The notes beneath the pieces are model-generated. The model searched no databases. It was not told the origin of the DNA and saw only the letters and a program-made list of their open reading frames with translations. Made by a program: the position numbers and the translations under genes. DNA of 64,000 nucleotides from Apiospora phragmitis (taxonomy: Eukaryota > Ascomycota > Sordariomycetes > Amphisphaeriales > Apiosporaceae), in NCBI GenBank assembly GCA_038363925.1, contig JAQQWL010000006.1, forward strand, positions 4,382,501 through 4,446,500. Reading direction: 5' to 3'. Numbering within the stretch: position 1 is the stretch's first letter; every line of letters begins with the position of its first letter. Of the stretch, positions 25,460-36,022 are shown piece by piece.

Positions 25460-25910
25460 TTGATCATACCAAGCCTTAGACTGGCGGTATCTAAAGCAAA
25501 CGAGCTGAACACGTTTCACCTGCAGTGGGTGCAGGAGTGGTCGGGATGGCCGACGGTCTACTCGGATGCATATATCGTCCCCCTTGCAGATATTGCAGCT
25601 TCCCACAGAGTTTGGCTGGATATGGAAGTTGAGGATACTGAGTATGTTGCGCTGATAGTTGGTGAGTTTCTTCTGGTGGCAAGCTTCCTCTTGGGAACTG
25701 GGGAATTTGCGCCTAGGAGAGATGTGGGAAGTTCCAAGCGACAGCGACGACGTCGTTAGGGAGTTGGATCGGACGGGCAGTCCACTGCGAGTTGTGTCGC
25801 TGGGGTTTCTCTGCCACAATGCGTTCACGGAGCATCAACAAGCCATGGACCAAGATCCGGTGCCGTGGGTTCAACAAGTGGCCATAGTGATGCCCCAATT
25901 ACAGCCTTGA
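25460..25910 (+). CDS. Unrecognised small protein, two exons, 5' end uncertain
   Basis: Two open segments join cleanly across a 55-bp GT-AG intron (25662-25716, GTGAGT...CCTAG). Upstream exon text includes FHLQWVQEWSGWPTVYSDAY and ends YVALIVG; downstream exon reads EMWEVPSDSDDVVRELD and LGFLCHNAFTEH, ending TGA at 25908. The sequence is hydrophilic and protein-like over about 130 residues. No in-frame ATG precedes the good coding sequence, so an earlier exon or a truncated gene is possible. It converges on the cutinase gene 180 bp away. I do not recognise the family. Confidence 0.45.
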
Positions 25911-26089
25911 AGCATGAACGATGGGAGACAAGGCCATTCCCGGACCCAGAGGAGGAAGCTGATAGAACCAAATGATGTTTGGAAGCACATAGAGCGGCAA
26001 TGGAGTAAAGATCTCGGTTCTGAGAATTATTCTATCTATAATACATCGGCGAAATTGCATAGTGTCTATTGTTTTACGCTTCAGACAGT

Positions 26090-27057
26090 TCACAGCTTGC
26101 TCTTGATAAACGCAGCCGCATCGGGAGTAAACTGATCGAAATACGTCAGATGCTGATCGATGTCGTTGCCGCTCGAGCACACCGGGTCTTCTCCATTGCA
26201 CCAAGAGTGGATCTTGTTCGAGTAGACGTTCAAACCTGTTAGCTGAGCGCCGGCACGGGGGAGGATCTGTTTCCACTGTTAGCCGCCTTGCACGATCCTC
26301 GAGGTATTTAAAAGTAGATAAGATAGTGGACGACTACTTACACCTGACTTTCCTGCACCCTCGGCGAGGTTGTAGGTCTGGTTTGCGGTGTGGCGAACAT
26401 CTCCGAACAGCATTACGGCCGCGACTGGAATGGGGGATTAGTGGTTTTACACACACCAAGCTTCGTGGCCGAAGGTGGGGACGACTTACCCTTCTCTGCG
26501 GCATGAGCAGCCAACGGCTTCGTCTTGGCTTGCGTGCAGTTCTGGTTGGGGATGAGGCCACCAGCACCACTCAAAACATCACCCATAAGATGCGCACCCT
26601 GTCATTTTTGGTGTTGTCATTAGTCACTTTATCGCCGAGCTCCTTGCCCACCGAGGATTCAACGTCTCCCCCGGTAGGTAACCGGGTGTTTTGTTTTGCT
26701 GTGGCTTACCTGCGAGTAGCCGGTGAGGACCAACTTGGAATCCGGGCAGGCCGCGGCGTAGGCCTCGACAGCCTTGAGGGCGAACGAGACGCCTGAGCCG
26801 ACCGACTTGCAGTAGACGTCGAAGGTGGCCGGGTACTGGATGTCGGTGGAGCCGCAGGTGGTGCCCGCGGGCAGGCCCTGGCACACGGCGTCGACGAGCT
26901 TGCCCTGGCGGCCGGGGATCTCCTCGAGGGAGCCGCGCGCGACGAAGACCTGGATGTTGGTGCAGTTTACCTGGCGGCGCATCATCACCGTCGAGGGCGC
27001 CGCCACAGCGGCCTGCGCCAGGGCCAGGGCGGAGACGAGGATCGAAGGGGCGTGCAT
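26090..27057 (-). CDS. Cutinase-like CE5 esterase, secreted
   Basis: Four exons (26710-27057, 26490-26598, 26342-26424, 26090-26266) with introns of 111, 65 and 75 bp, all GT-AG, encode 238 residues. Cutinase/CE5 serine esterases (PF01083) hydrolyse cutin polyesters or short-chain esters outside the cell. Seen: a signal peptide ending near AAVAAPS, the nucleophile motif GYSQG (Ser115, split by the first intron), catalytic Asp207 in GEDPVC and His219 in QHLTY, and at least six cysteines for disulfides. No CBM1 is present. The DPVC/HLTY spacing suits cutinases, while the N-terminal VFVARGSLE also resembles acetyl xylan esterases of CE5, so exact substrate is open. The ATG at 27057 starts the signal peptide. 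Confidence 0.92.
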
Positions 27058-28100
27058 GGTTAGGTATTGGATGTACTTTAGATAGGTAGGTAACGATAAG
27101 ATACTAGCCCGGCTAGTATATAATGCGGAAAGGGTGCTTGTTGGGTGAAGTAAAGAGGGTGAGAAGTGAATGTGGGTTGGATCCAAGAAAGCAAGAGATC
27201 GTCAGCGAAACATGAGACGGAACAGGGAAGGGAAAAGCCCATTTATGTATCATTGCTCAGCTGCTTGCTCCACCAGCGGAAAATCACAGATTGCACGCCC
27301 AATGCAAGCTTCAAGCTCCTGTCAGAACTCCTGTCACCATGATATAGGATGTGCAATCATAACGATCGGCCACGCGATGGTGGACGCCTCCCCACAAATC
27401 GGCTGATCGGGCGCGAAAACATGCGGACAAGCGTCATCTCCGGCAAGGCGACCGTGTTTCACGTGCTTCGAGATAGATTCCCTGTGGGTTTGGGTGGGTT
27501 GGCTCGTGGCTCCTGCGCCGGCTAGGCTGGAAGAGGCTCATAATCGACGACATGGTACATAGCTCCTGTGTGGGGATACGGGCAGGGGCTCGGAGACAAC
27601 TGGAAACGGTAGTGGCTCGGCAGTCCCATCCACAGGTCAACCACGGTCGATGGCCTCACCCGACAATCTTCCGTTGCATATACACAGTCTACTAGCCTGA
27701 CGACATATTGTCTTCACAATGAGAGATGTTGTCAGAGGAAAAGGAGTTTTCATTGCATGCGCTAGTTAGTAGCAAAACACAGCGTTTGTGGTGACTCTGC
27801 TCTTTAGACAGCTCGAGGACTAGATGGCTCACTGGACGACTCTACCAGGGCGGTTATGATCAATAAGAGTAGATGCGAGTTTGCAGATTGTCATCAAGGA
27901 AACTGACATGTTGGACAGCATGGAAAGTCGCTCTCCCAGCCTTACACTATTTTCTCCACCTATCTTGGTTGTACAATTTAGTAGATCTTCTTGGCACGAT
28001 TTGAACAGCCTGCTGCAATTACAGGCGCTCAGTTCCAGATGCGTCAGGTACATGATCAAGACTTTCTTTCCTCCCAACCTTTGCTCTTCACTACCATCCA
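27058..28100. other. 1-kb intergenic region
   Basis: Upstream region of the cutinase gene. A TATATAATG is seen at about 27116-27124 on the plus strand (TATA on the other strand too), 60 bp from the cutinase ATG. No further gene is supported up to the stop codon at 28101. Confidence 0.45.
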
Positions 28101-29373
28101 TTACTTCCTGGGTCGGGGCCTTATCCTGTCCCTCCCCGCCATGACCTCCTCGCGCCTTTTCTGGTTCGCTTCTTCGACCAAGAAGTTAAATGCATCCAGG
28201 ATTTGGTCTAGTCGCTGGAAATTTCCCCAATCTAGGATATTCAGGACATAACGGCGGAACTTGAGGATGTGGTCCGGGTCGCACAGGAGAAAGCTAGCTA
28301 CCCGTCTCGTGTAATAACAGCAGCGCTGCTCCTCGACCGCCGAGTACGAGACGAGCAGTTCGACCGTGTACTGGTTCGCAGCAATACTGAAGACGGTAAC
28401 ATCCACTTGGGGGACATCGGGGCCACCTCGCTGCCGCACAATCCGATTCAGCTTGTTGATCGCCTCGACACAGGCAGCGGCGCCCCCGAGGCACTGATTT
28501 GTCGCGGCCCACAGGCCGCCGCCTTCACGTGGGCCATCGGCTGCGATGTCTACAATGAAGAAGGGATATCCGGCGTCGTGACCCGTTCCCATACTCGGAT
28601 TCAGTTCCCCACAGGTCAGCTTCTGGACTCTCCTGAACAGCGACATTGTATCATCGTCAGAGTCGTAGTCGTATTTACGGCCTTGATAATAACCGTACGT
28701 CAAGTCTGGCTCCGGCACAGCGACTCTATCGTTCGCGGCACCCCCAGGAACGTACTGCGGTAGGAACATCGCTTTGCGATCAAAGTCCAACCCAACCTTC
28801 AGGACAGCTCCACGTTTCGGAATTGTATGGATCCTAAACCATTCTGCAAGTTCGTATGCGTATGTGCCGTCTATGCAGCTCCACAATGTCTTTTAGAACT
28901 TCTTCACGTGATGGCTCCGGCTGATCACGGGACCCTTGTATCAGGTCGCACGCTGCCGAGACCGGCGTGGGAACAGGTGGCCCGCTTGCAGTTACGAGGT
29001 ACCTGATGTTGTTACACTCCAAGTTACGGAACCTGTAGTCGCCCTTCTCGACCAGCAACTGCTCGGTCATGCCAGAAAAGCAACTATCACAAGTGCTTGG
29101 TTCGCTGATATGACTCGTACCCGGTGTGTATTGTGTAAAGGGAGGTGTCGCTGGCGCCTGGAAGCTCCCCTCACCGTCACTCGTCTGTTGGCCCTCATCC
29201 GGACAGGTTTCTGACGAACGCGGGATAGTATTTAGCCATTTCTCTACCCAGAGAGAAAGGAGGTCCCTATAACAGGCGCGCTTCTTGGGTGGTTCGGGAT
29301 CTTGGGTTTCCTGGAGTGTGGCCAAGGGCCGTTTACCGTGATTTCGAAATTCATCGACACGTGTGTGGTCCAT
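28101..29373 (-). CDS. DUF7924-like fungal protein, paralogue A (one frameshift)
   Basis: Reads from ATG at 29373 to TAA at 28101, about 423 residues, with one +1 shift near 28,885 (between ..EEVLKD and LWSCIDG). No intron fits there. The N-terminal third is polar, with KRPLATLQETQDPEPPKKR. The C-terminal half has the family core: PGGAANDRVAVPEPDLTYGY, PFFIVDIAADGP, GGLWAATNQCLGGAAACV and ILDWGNFQRLDQI. From memory this matches the fungal family annotated DUF7924, common in Sordariomycetes. Its PD ... (E)xK pattern suggests a PD-(D/E)XK nuclease-like fold, but here the second motif reads D-I-A without the Lys, so catalysis is doubtful. Two more copies lie at 34.4-37.3 kb. The single frameshift may be real or an error. 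Confidence 0.7.
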
Positions 29374-29785
29374 CTGATTCCCCTCCGATGTGTCCGCCGT
29401 ACTGATTTATTAGAAGGTTTGACTAGATCCGTCATTTAGACCAAAATAGGAGCTGGTATGGCATTGACGAAAGGAAGGAGAGCTTTCTTTCTTGAGAACA
29501 AAGAACTTCACCGAACAAGGAACTCATTGTGATGGAAGCTATACAACAAAAATGATGGTAAAAGGCCAGATCTAAGGCTACCGCTGCATATCGTGGTGTT
29601 CATTCGCAATGATAATAGCAAGAGTTTCTAATTAGTGCTGCGAGTTAAAGTTTACTTTAATTAAAAGATGTATAAATAACGGAAGTGTCCTGCAAGCACA
29701 AGACACCCATGAAGAGATTGTTACTAAATCAAACAACAGTCTAAATGCTCTAGATGTCCCTTGGGGTCGTGATCATCGTGGAAAA

Positions 29786-31324
29786 TTACAAAAACAAACC
29801 AAAAAAAGAGCGTCCCAATCTTGGCAAACATGATATCCAATTCTTCCTAACTCTCCTCCTCGACTTGGCGCTCTCGACGCAGCTCTGCCACCTGATCATC
29901 CGCAGGTACACCAGCTCGATGACAGCAATGGCCGCGACGCCCAGGCCCAGGCCGAGCCACACGCCGATCAGCTGCAGGCCCGGGCTGCCGAGGGAGAGCC
30001 AGACGGCCAGGGGTACGGCGGCCACGTAGTTGACGGGAAACACGATCCAGCCGGCGATGCCCTGGCGGCCGAGCCCGCGCAGCATGCCGTTGCAGCCGCA
30101 CGCGACCGAGTCGACGACCTGGAACGCGACGACGGCGACGACGGCGCGGGCCGCGAGGTCGCACACCTCGGCGTCCTCGGAGAAGAAGCGCGGCAGCCGG
30201 TGGCGCAGCGCGAACAGGAGGGCGCCGTCGAAGACGCCGATGGCCAGGAAGACGCCGGCGTACAGCACGGCGGCGCGGCGGCACGCCGCCACCTGGCCGG
30301 CGCCGATCAGGTGGCCCACGCGCGTGCTGATGGCGACGCTCACGGAGAAGGGGATGTGCCAGGTGATGACGGAGACGGTGGACAGGACGGTCTGGGCGGC
30401 GAGGTGGGCGGTGCTGATGTAGCTGGTGCTAAAGGTCATGATCTCGAAGGCGAACCACTCGCCCAGGTTGACGACGGAGCCGGCGAGCGAGAGGCGCACC
30501 ATGGGGCCCCACTTGCGGAAGGCGTCGCGGGAGAAGCCGCCCCAGCAGGCGTGGGACCACTGGCCCCAGAACGCGATGTAGGCCAGCAGCAGGACGGGGC
30601 GCAGGTCGTTGGTCAGGGCCTGGCCCAGGGCGGCGCCCTCGAGGCCGAGGCCCAGCCGGAAGGCGAACAGCCAGCTCAGCAGGGCGTTGACGCCGGTGCA
30701 GAGGACGAGGACGACGAGGGCGGCGTTGCAGTCGCCCTGGGCCTGCAGGAAGCGCTTCAGGGCCTCGAAGGAGGCGTAGCCGGGCAGGCCGATCAGGCTG
30801 ACCTGCAGGAAGGCGCCGGCCTTGGCGGCGAGCTCGGGCTGCTTGACGAAGAAGGTCAGGATCCAGGGCGAGGCCAGCCAGAAGGCGCCGATGGGGATGA
30901 GGGCGGCCAGCATGAGCAGCAGCATGCGCTGGATGTGCAGGCCGACGCCCTTGAGGTTGCCGGAGCCGTAGGCCTGGGCGCACAGGGTGTCGAGGGCGGT
31001 GGCCATGCCCTCGAAGGCGGCCAGTCCCACGATGTTCAGTGTGGTCAGGCCGATGCTGGTGGCGGCCAGGTCGTCGGCGCTCAAGTGGCCCGCGACGGCG
31101 GTGGTGATGACGGTCTGGGAGTGCTGCAGCAGGTAGGTGCCAATCAGGGGCACCGAGTACTGCAGCAGGATCCAGAGCTCGGACGTTGAGGTCTCGGTCA
31201 GCGCATCGTCGTCATGTTCATCTGGCGGTGACGATGACGGCGGCAGCAATGCGTCCGTCTCGGCTGGGTGCAATCGACCATTGCGGTCGGGCTCTGAGCG
31301 CCTGCCATTGGTTTCAAGGGGCAT
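29786..31324 (-). CDS. MATE-family multidrug/toxic-compound extrusion transporter
   Basis: A single-exon 512-residue polytopic membrane protein. MATE transporters export organic cations or drugs using H+ or Na+ gradients, at the plasma membrane or vacuole in fungi. Seen: a polar N-terminus with an acidic stretch, then about 12 hydrophobic helices; PLIGTYLLQHSQTVITTAVAGHL and ALDTLCAQAYGSGN (the conserved ...TLCGQAYGA... block), WHIPFSVSVAISTRVGHLIGAG, and GMLRGLGRQ.IAGWIVFPVNYV, in the order expected for two repeated MatE domains. The last 30 residues are basic and unlike the usual short acidic end; a -1 frame would give a shorter acidic tail, so a small indel near 29,860 is possible. It sits between two members of the DUF7924-like cluster; no functional link is implied by the sequence. 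Confidence 0.9.
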   Translation of the reverse strand: MPLETNGRRSEPDRNGRLHPAETDALLPPSSSPPDEHDDDALTETSTSELWILLQYSVPLIGTYLLQHSQTVITTAVAGHLSADDLAATSIGLTTLNIVGLAAFEGMATALDTLCAQAYGSGNLKGVGLHIQRMLLLMLAALIPIGAFWLASPWILTFFVKQPELAAKAGAFLQVSLIGLPGYASFEALKRFLQAQGDCNAALVVLVLCTGVNALLSWLFAFRLGLGLEGAALGQALTNDLRPVLLLAYIAFWGQWSHACWGGFSRDAFRKWGPMVRLSLAGSVVNLGEWFAFEIMTFSTSYISTAHLAAQTVLSTVSVITWHIPFSVSVAISTRVGHLIGAGQVAACRRAAVLYAGVFLAIGVFDGALLFALRHRLPRFFSEDAEVCDLAARAVVAVVAFQVVDSVACGCNGMLRGLGRQGIAGWIVFPVNYVAAVPLAVWLSLGSPGLQLIGVWLGLGLGVAAIAVIELVYLRMIRWQSCVESAKSRRRVRKNWISCLPRLGRSFFGLFL

Positions 31325-32265
31325 TGTCGTGAGCCAGCCAATCGTTATTGGGGGGTTGTTCGTCTTATCTTCTTTTTTTTTCCCTTAGCCCCTTCCGCAA
31401 TTGAAGGTTGTAATTCCCTTAGTAAAACCAACGAAGAGACAAGCAAGACATTTGCAGCTCGTGGGGACTTAAGTTTCGCCCTGCTTTCCCAACCGAAGCT
31501 AAAATTTATCTCTTTTCCCCACTGCTGATGCTAATCCTTTCTCCAATTGAATGGGCACGGCCGGCATTGGCCTGATCCGTCGTACCACTTGTGGATTTCT
31601 CTCTGGGGACTTGCTGCCGGTTCCACCTTGCCGCTCCGAATATCGGATGCTTTAAGGGGCGAGCTAGCCCAGCCGACATTAAGTAAGCTTGCATATGCCG
31701 GCTAGAAACGGTCCTCTTTGTAATCGATGATCCTATAGCCAGTCTACACGCATACATATACAAGATCACGAATCTAGATCACTTACCATTATCCATGAAT
31801 TGAATCGTTTGAGAGGTACCGCTATTCCGCATGGCGAACCCATGAGATCAATCAACGTTATCTCAAAGAAAAACGAAAAGGGGTATAAAAAACGAGGTTG
31901 AGTCTTGAGAGCTACCGCACCGTAATTTGGTTGATTCACTCCTTATTTGTCCCTTGGTTTCTTCAAGTCCAATGAGGGAAGTTGCCAATGGCGACAAAGG
32001 GTGATAAAGCGCCTTGTTGCTCGAGGTACCTTGTTCACTCGAGTCTAGACAATTCCCAACATAAAGACTAACAAGAAGACATTGTTTAGTATACAAGGAG
32101 ACTTGTATAATAATAGTTCTGTGTCTCTTTCACCCATAGCAAGACATAATAAGTCATGAAATCCGGCAGGGGAAACAAACCAATTCAATAGCACTGAAGC
32201 AACAATTGTCTAAATTTCCTGGTGAAAAGAACACACAACCGCTATTTTTACTAAACTTAATAATC
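31325..32265. other. 0.9-kb intergenic region
   Basis: Upstream sequence shared by the MATE gene (-) and the gene at 32.3 kb (+). It contains a T-run near 31,373-31,383 and AT-rich blocks, with no supported gene. Confidence 0.45.
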
Positions 32266-33080
32266 ATGTCAGCACACAAATCATACCCGGGCTGCTGCCC
32301 TACAGAACTTTACCCGACCAAGGTACATCGGACTACGCCTATCACCTCCGCCGCCAGCCAGTGAAAGCCCAAAACGGCAGCCGAAGCCCAGCCGAAGGGA
32401 CGAACGACGCCTCCTCCTCACCCGAAGATGGTGACCTGCCCCGGCCGAAGCTCTGCTCCGTGTGCCGCAGCCTCCGCCGTCTCAACTGCACGCACATGAG
32501 CGCGAAGCGCTGCGCCCGTCTACGCCCCGCGTCGAAGCGGCGCCAGCCAGTTCCCCCCAAGTCCGAAGAGGACGCCGAAGGAGACAGCAGCAGCAGCACC
32601 CTGGAGTGCTACGACTTCTACGCGTGCGGCGACGTCTTCGCGCGGGGCACCTACGACGAGCTGGTCACGGACGCGAGCCGGCCGCGGTTCCGAGGCGCGG
32701 ACCGCGGCGACCGCCGCTGCGCCGATCTCTGCCCGCTGTGCTGGACGGAGGCGTGCTGGGGCGAGCGGGGGCTGGTGCGGGGGGTGCGGATGACGGTGCG
32801 GGCGCCGCTTCTGCGCCTGCGGCGGCAGCGTCTGATCCGGCAGGGCAGGGCGAGTGGGGACGGTGCTTCCGAGGAAGGGCTTGCGACGCCGCCGAAGCAG
32901 ACCGAGGATAACACGCTCAAGAGGCGGGTGAGAAAAGAGCAAGAGCTGAAGAAATGGCGCCCCCGGGGCTTGATGAAGGGGCATGTGCAGATAGTCCTGG
33001 ACGACGAGTTCCGCATTCAGCGCGCCGATAGGAGGTATAGGAGGGATGAAGACCTCTATAGGGATGACGATCTCTACTAG
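32266..33080 (+). CDS. Orphan Cys/Arg-rich protein, start uncertain
   Basis: A clear coding frame runs from about 32,300 to TAG at 33078. It has CSVCRSLRRLNC, CYDFYACGDVF and CADLCPLCWTEACWG, several CxxC pairs that could bind zinc, then a long basic region (LLRLRRQRLIRQ, KRRVRKEQELKKW) and an acidic/Arg C-terminus (RRYRRDEDLYRDDDLY). The frame has no in-frame ATG before residue about 45 of the open frame. The nearest ATG (32266) lies one frame off, so either a base is missing just after it or an upstream exon exists. I do not recognise the family. A putative metal-binding orphan of about 240-270 residues in the accessory island. Confidence 0.6.
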
Positions 33081-33287
33081 GCATTTCTATTGCTATAAAT
33101 AGTCGAGCCTGCACTGTATATATCTTGAGATAGCATTGGGTAGGTGTTTTTTTTTTCATATATATATCGCATAAAGAATACAATTCCATGATATAATAAT
33201 CTCCTTGCAAGATCACTGTTGGAATTTGAGGGTCTCTAAATAGAAGTCTTCGTGACTGCCAAACCAAACCCTCCCCAAGTGATTTTA

Positions 33288-33621
33288 ATGCCTATTTCTA
33301 GCATGGGCGCATCGACGCCAACATCACCCTTGCTCGATATGATCCTCCCTGCTTCTTTCATCCTGGTCGTCACTATGTTCTTCGCACGGAAGCTACTCCA
33401 ACCTTCCGCCGCTACCCCAAGCTTGACCGTCGAAGAGAGACTTGAAATGCGGAGGAAATTGGCAGAGTTGAATGGATTTGGGCCCTTTTTTGTGTGGGGA
33501 CGAGGACGGGAACGGGGACGAGGACTCGCGCCATGACTTCAAGCTGGAACCCTCGCTGGAGAGGCTGGGCGGCGTCTCCTACGCCGATCCGAAGGACTGT
33601 CCGCACCTGGACGTGGCGTGA
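33288..33621 (+). CDS. Small single-pass membrane protein with acidic tail (one frameshift)
   Basis: Starts ATG at 33288, reads a hydrophobic helix (LLDMILPASFILVVTMFFAR) and then SLTVEERLEMRRKLAELNGF. After GPFFVWG near 33,500 the coding sense moves to the frame reading DEDGNGDEDSRHDF and LERLGGVSYADPKDCPHLD, ending TGA at 33619. One extra G in the GGGG run at 33,497-33,500 joins the two parts into about 111 residues. The acidic tail in that frame is much more protein-like than the Arg/Gly alternative. Family unknown; a small tail-rich membrane protein is all that can be said. Confidence 0.55.
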
Positions 33622-34418
33622 TGTATTTTACCCCTCCAGCGGAGGTAGGGCCTTTTCCGATCCCGCACCCCTGACGGGGGAGAGAGAGGCTGAGGCGGGA
33701 TCCCTGGTATTTAGCGGGATGTGGCCGCATGTAGTGGGAAGACGCATGGGCGGCCCCCCGTGTCCCCTCCCGGTTTCCGTAGCCGAAGTTACTCCAACGT
33801 CTAGGGTCTGGCTTCTGGTCCTTCGAAATAATGTGTTTGGCCGGGTTCCTACGCAGTCTGACAAGCGAGTATGGAAATTTTATCCATCACTGCGCTTAGT
33901 TGAGTATTCTGGGGCCCGAGGATATTGCCAAATTGGTCGACGAACGGCGGGAAACGGCAAAAAGGAGCTTGAGGATACTCAAAACTCTTCCCTGCGAACT
34001 AGTATCATGACAAACTGGTATCATTGCACGGGAATATCATGCTTGAAGGTGTTCAACTCGAGTAGATTGATCAATGCGGCGTGGAGAAAGGCATAGCAAT
34101 CTAAGCAGCAGGAAGTCAGGAGTTCCGGTGAATCATACATGTAAAATCATCTCCGGCCAAGCATGTCTTATTACCTCTTTAGTATTAAAGGAGCTGTCTC
34201 TGTGCCCACAAATCCCGCATTAGGGGATTACCTATGCGGATGTTGTGCCTGATACATAATAAAGCACAATGGCTGCCGCTTTCGGGTTGGTTATTTGCTC
34301 TCAACAAAGAACACCATAGCATTTAAGTCAATCAATGCACGCCCCTCTTAGAATTTGCTCTGATAGTAGACGGTCAGTGCAGAATCACAAGTTTTTGTAT
34401 TTGTGGTGGTATTATACG
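33622..34418. other. 0.8-kb intergenic region
   Basis: The frame at 33494-34096 overlaps the previous gene out of frame and has no features. Nothing else is supported before the DUF7924-like paralogue B. Confidence 0.45.
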
Positions 34419-35742
34419 ATGGGAGGGACATCAGGTACCGAAGATTGTCCAATATCAAGTGCTGAAGAAAGTCGAGAGCAAGGTAAACGCTCCTTTGACA
34501 CATTCCAAGACAATCAAAGCACAGAACCGCCTGCAAAGCGCCGCTTCTGCAGCAACCGAATTTCTGGCCGCATAACCGACTGGCTAGATCAGATCCCTGC
34601 ACAACCGGGAGCGGGTCAGGATGTTCATCGAAAAGAGACAGCCGCGATACCACCCTCGTCTCAGTACGCACCCAGCTGGAGCCATTTCACGCGCTCATAC
34701 AGCGTGAGTCTATCCACCAAAAGCGATTCCTTTCCCCCACGATTGTGTTCCAGCTGCGGTGCCCACAACGAAGAAGAGAGATTGGCGAAGATGCCAGACT
34801 ACAGAAGAGTGAATCTGAAAAACAACGGCATCTCCTTACTCGCGCCATACACCGCCCTTCCGGAATCAGTATCTGCAGTATGCGAAGCGATACTAAGGCG
34901 CCGCGAATGGCCAAAGTCCTCGACTCAGTGCAAGGAAAGCTTTGAACGTGAGACACAATCTAGTTCTAGGCTGATGGAAACCCCGCTGTGGGAAAAGGCG
35001 CTTCTCTGGTCCCTTTGGGTGTATGTGTACCCACCCAACCCTAAGCTTGCCGATGACGTGTGTATGGCAAGGCGCCAAGATTTCGCTCGCGGCTGTGTTC
35101 CATGGGGGAAATGCACCTAACAATAGAGTCGCCGTGCCACAACCGAGCATATCTTTCGGCTACGGCGAGGACACGTGGGATTGGTTCTTCACCGAGGCCC
35201 AGAAGAAAGCCGGCAAAAGGATGAAGCCACCCATGGGCGAAGTGTCCGTTAAGGGCGACATGTCGGACAGGCTGATGTTCCCTTTCTTCGTCACTGAGCT
35301 GACCGTCCAAGGCCCCGCCCGCAAACAGCGAGGTGGCCTGTGGGCGGCGACAAACCGGTGCATGGGCGGTGCTGCCACCTGTGTCAAGACGATCAACAGT
35401 CTCAACCGCCTTTTGCGAGAGTACCCCGGAGCCCCAAAGGTGAACAATGTCGCCATCAGTATCGCCACGGACCAGTGCTATGGCGAATTGTACGCCTCAT
35501 GGTCATCAGAAGATGAACAGCAGTACTACATGCGGAAGATTGGCATGTACGCCCTTGGCCGGGAGGACGACTTTGCTGAGTTCTGCAGTCTTGTGCAAAG
35601 CATCCTCGACTGGGGAAAGGGGCAGCGCTTACAAGACGTACAATCAGCTCTTGAGTTCAGAATCCAAGAGGAATTGAAAGCAGATGCTGCCATTAAAAGA
35701 ACAAAGGAGGAAATAGATGGTAGTGTAGATCACCCCGAATAA
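34419..35742 (+). CDS. DUF7924-like fungal protein, paralogue B (one frameshift)
   Basis: ATG at 34419 (an in-frame ATG at 34335 adds 28 unconvincing residues) to TAA at 35740, about 440 residues if one base is skipped near 35,102, where RGCVP reads into GGNAPNNRVAVPQ only after a 1-base shift. The N-terminal block GKRSFDTFQDNQSTEPPAKR parallels paralogues A and C. The core shows PSISFGYGED (the family PD is PS here), FPFFVTELTVQGP (E-L-T instead of E-x-K), GGLWAATNRCMGGAATCV and ILDWGKGQRLQDV. If this is a PD-(D/E)XK-type fold, both motifs are altered and it is unlikely to cut DNA. Expression and function are unknown. The frameshift lies in the most conserved block, so decay or a base error both fit. 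Confidence 0.68.
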
Positions 35743-36022
35743 AATCTTTGATCACATCACGGAGGGCACTTGAGACCGAACTAGCCTGTATCACTGAAGT
35801 AAATGGTCTGTGATGTCATGAGAATGCGTACGTAGAATTTCAATATCCAAGATCCTGTTCCTACCTACCGATGAACTCGAAGGACTTTCGAAACCCTCAG
35901 AACAAGGGCTGCCAAATCACTGTGAGACCGGGAGGACAGATAGACAATCACGGTAATATGGGCAATTTCTTGGAGTATCTACATTGTATAACATATAAAC
36001 TATGTAGTTATACATCCTTAAT

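Noticed and set aside
30200..31189. 329-codon plus-strand frame over the MATE gene
   Set aside because: Repetitive Gly/Ala/Glu/Gln text mirrors the GC-rich transporter codons; no domain features.
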